Source: an uncultured Granulicatella sp.
GTDB taxonomy: Bacteria; Bacillota; Bacilli; Lactobacillales; Aerococcaceae
NCBI GenBank assembly: GCA_937891475.1
Contig: CALATC010000047.1
Coordinates: forward strand, 1 to 15,600
DNA: 15,600 nt
Direction of reading: 5' to 3'
The notes beneath the pieces were generated by a model. That model saw only the letters and a program-made list of their open reading frames with translations. It did not search any database and was not told the origin of the DNA. Below, in pieces: positions 13,771 through 15,600 of the stretch; within the stretch, counting starts at the first letter, position 1, and each line of letters begins with the position of its first letter. Position numbers and translations under genes: made by a program.

Positions 13771-15516
13771 ATGAACGTTCAAGAATTGGATATTCTGAAC
13801 GCAATTCGAAAGAATCCTAAGCTGAATCAGAGAGATATCGCAAATCAATCAGGATATTCATTAGGATTTGTTAATCGTGTAGTAAAAGAATTACAAGAAG
13901 AAAAGTGGCTATCTCCAAGTGGGGAATTAAGTGAAAAAGCAAAAACATTTATAACAGCAAATCAACCAAAGAAAGCAGTTATTTTAGCTGCTGGATTTGG
14001 AATGCGAATGGTTCCCATTAATACGGAAATTCCTAAAGGTCTAATGGAAGTAAAGGGAGAAGTCTTAATCGAAAGAATGATTCGCCATCTTCATGAAGTT
14101 GGAATTACAGATATTCAAGTAGTCGTTGGCTTTATGAAAGAAAGATATGAATATTTAATCGATGAATTCCAAGTTAAATTAGTGGTAAATTCTGAATACC
14201 AAATTAAAAATAATTTACATTCATTAAGTAAGGTAAAATCTTCGTTGGATAAAACTTACATCGTACCATGCGACATTTGGGCAGAAGAAAATCCATTTAG
14301 TGATTTTGAACCCTATTCATGGTACATGGTTACCGATGAAATATCAGTTGAAAGTACTGTACGTGTGAATCGTAAAAGAGAATTAGTCATGGTAGATGAA
14401 GAGGAAGAAGGCAATCAAATGATTGGTCTTTGTTATGTAATGGGACAAGAAGCAAAAGCTGTTCAAGAGAAAATACAAGAATTTTCAAAGAAACCTTCTT
14501 ATGATCATGAATTTTGGGAATGTACATTACAAGATAAAAATAAATGGATGATTCCTTCTAAAGTAGTCGATTCAAAACAATTTATTGAGATTAATACGTA
14601 TGAACAACTGCGAGAAATAGATGGTAATTCTGCAAACTTGCAAACAGATGCCATTTCAATTATTCAAGATTGTTTTAATGTTAAAGTTGATGAAATTAAA
14701 AATATTACTGTTTTGAAAAAGGGAATGACAAACCGTTCGTTCTTATTTGAATGTCAAAATCAAAAATATATTATGCGTATTCCGGGTGAAGGAACGGATC
14801 ATTTAATTAATCGAAAAGAAGAAGCTGACGTTTATCAAGCATTAGAAAATCGTCAAATTTGTGATGATGTTTTATACATGAATCCAGAAAATGGCTATAA
14901 AATTACAGCTTATTTAGAAGATGCTACAAACTGTGATGCAGAAAACTGGGATGAAGTAGAAGCTTGTATGACGAAACTAAGAGAATTCCACGAATTAAAC
15001 TTAACAGTAGACCATCGTTTTGATATTTTTGGTCAAATTGATTTCTATGAAAGTTTATGGAATGGTGAAAAATCTTATTTTAAAGATTATGAAAAAACAA
15101 AAGCAGCTATTTTTGAATTGAAAAAATGGATTGATACATTAGATAAAACAGAAACTCTTGTGCATATTGATGCAGTTCCAGATAATTTCTTATTTACAAA
15201 AGATGGTATTCGAATTATTGACTGGGAATATGCGGGAATGCAAGATCCTCATGTTGATATTGCGATGTTTTGTATTTATTCCTTGTATTCAAAAGAACAA
15301 GTCGATCGTTTAATCGATTTATACTTCAAAGGAGAAGTTTCTCCAATGATTCGCAAGAAAATTTATGCATATATTGCAAGTGCAGGATTATTATGGAGTA
15401 ATTGGTGCGAATATAAGAGAAGTTTAGGAATTGATTTTGGAGAATATTCATTATGTCAGTACCGTTATGCAAAAGAATATTCTAAATTAGTATTATCTAC
15501 ATTAGAGGAACTGTGA
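13771..15516 (+). CDS. Three-domain protein: winged helix, LicC-like nucleotidyltransferase and LicA-like choline kinase
   Basis: The 581-residue protein joins three parts. Residues about 1-60 are a winged helix-turn-helix (LDILNAIRKNPKLNQRDIAN, then SGYSLGFVNRVVKELQEEKWL). Residues about 69-285 are a sugar/choline-type nucleotidyltransferase with LAAGFGMRM (from L72), the lysine in IPKGLMEV (K89) and the metal-site region VPCDIW. Residues about 295-581 are an aminoglycoside/choline-kinase fold with HIDAVPDN (H465, D467, N472) and IIDWEYAG (D484). In pneumococcus-type systems LicA makes phosphocholine and LicC activates it to CDP-choline for decorating teichoic acid or glycolipid. The substrate here (choline, ethanolamine or other) is inferred. 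AGCGGTGA is the ribosome site. Another nucleotidyltransferase follows after 13 bases. Confidence 0.88.
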   Translation: MNVQELDILNAIRKNPKLNQRDIANQSGYSLGFVNRVVKELQEEKWLSPSGELSEKAKTFITANQPKKAVILAAGFGMRMVPINTEIPKGLMEVKGEVLIERMIRHLHEVGITDIQVVVGFMKERYEYLIDEFQVKLVVNSEYQIKNNLHSLSKVKSSLDKTYIVPCDIWAEENPFSDFEPYSWYMVTDEISVESTVRVNRKRELVMVDEEEEGNQMIGLCYVMGQEAKAVQEKIQEFSKKPSYDHEFWECTLQDKNKWMIPSKVVDSKQFIEINTYEQLREIDGNSANLQTDAISIIQDCFNVKVDEIKNITVLKKGMTNRSFLFECQNQKYIMRIPGEGTDHLINRKEEADVYQALENRQICDDVLYMNPENGYKITAYLEDATNCDAENWDEVEACMTKLREFHELNLTVDHRFDIFGQIDFYESLWNGEKSYFKDYEKTKAAIFELKKWIDTLDKTETLVHIDAVPDNFLFTKDGIRIIDWEYAGMQDPHVDIAMFCIYSLYSKEQVDRLIDLYFKGEVSPMIRKKIYAYIASAGLLWSNWCEYKRSLGIDFGEYSLCQYRYAKEYSKLVLSTLEEL

Positions 15517-15529
15517 AAAGAGGAGAATT

Positions 15530-15600
15530 ATGGCAAATACAATTAAAAGAGCGATTTTAATGGCTGCAGGTCAAGGAACAAGAATGAGACCTATTACAAA
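15530..15600 (+). CDS. Second LicC-like nucleotidyltransferase (5' end only)
   Basis: The 23 visible codons read MANTIKRAILMAAGQGTRMR and PIT. The segment MAAGQGTRMRPIT is the nucleotide-binding signature of the NTP-transferase superfamily and resembles CTP:phosphocholine cytidylyltransferase starts. AGAGGAG (15519-15525) precedes the ATG. The 13-base gap to the fusion gene indicates one operon. The rest lies beyond the window, so substrate and any further domain are unknown. Confidence 0.8.
   Translation, partial: MANTIKRAILMAAGQGTRMRPIT

Overview
The window looks like chromosomal DNA of a low-G+C, Gram-positive bacterium of the order Lactobacillales. The reasons are AT-rich codon use, strong AGGAGG-type ribosome binding sites, a T-box leader before alaS, tRNA without encoded CCA, and a gene order (alaS, ireB/yrzL, ruvX, UPF0473, mltG, udk, greA) close to that of Bacillota such as Bacillus subtilis. 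IreB and a LicC/LicA-type phosphocholine gene fit Carnobacteriaceae-like or Enterococcaceae-like bacteria; I cannot name the species. All genes I can support lie on the + strand.

Layout. (1) Positions 1-3789 hold a repair run: the 3' part of mutS, mutL, msrB (methionine sulfoxide repair) and a Nudix hydrolase, closely spaced and probably co-transcribed. (2) Positions 3806-4525 hold a multi-hairpin repeat (copy A), then a solitary HicB-type antitoxin gene with its own promoter and terminator and no visible hicA. (3) Positions 4566-7634 hold an unexplained stem-loop, a good promoter, a T-box leader with an Ala specifier, alaS and a terminator. (4) Positions 7663-8768 hold ireB, ruvX and a UPF0473 gene as one operon with its own promoter and terminator. 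(5) Positions 8776-9033 hold two more copies of the structured repeat (B complete, C internally deleted), inserted between the UPF0473 gene and mltG. (6) Positions 9090-12960 hold mltG-udk, greA and dacA, mostly with separate promoters. (7) Positions 13015-13504 hold tRNA-Arg(CCU) and a small gene of unknown function. (8) Positions 13505-15600 hold a leader with a large stem-loop and an intrinsic terminator, then a three-domain protein (winged helix, LicC-like nucleotidyltransferase, LicA-like kinase) and the start of a second nucleotidyltransferase, probably a phosphocholine or related alcohol-phosphate decoration locus that continues past the window.

How the genes relate. The first block deals with DNA mismatch and oxidative damage. 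The central block couples translation (alaS), RNA/ribosome processing (ruvX) and the PASTA-kinase substrate IreB with cell-wall enzymes (MltG and the D,D-carboxypeptidase DacA). The right end is probably surface-polymer modification. The least explained item is the structured repeat at 3806-3965, 8776-8927 and 8961-9033. Its copies keep short primary motifs, and the two full copies keep the same set of nested stems while the stem sequences change together.
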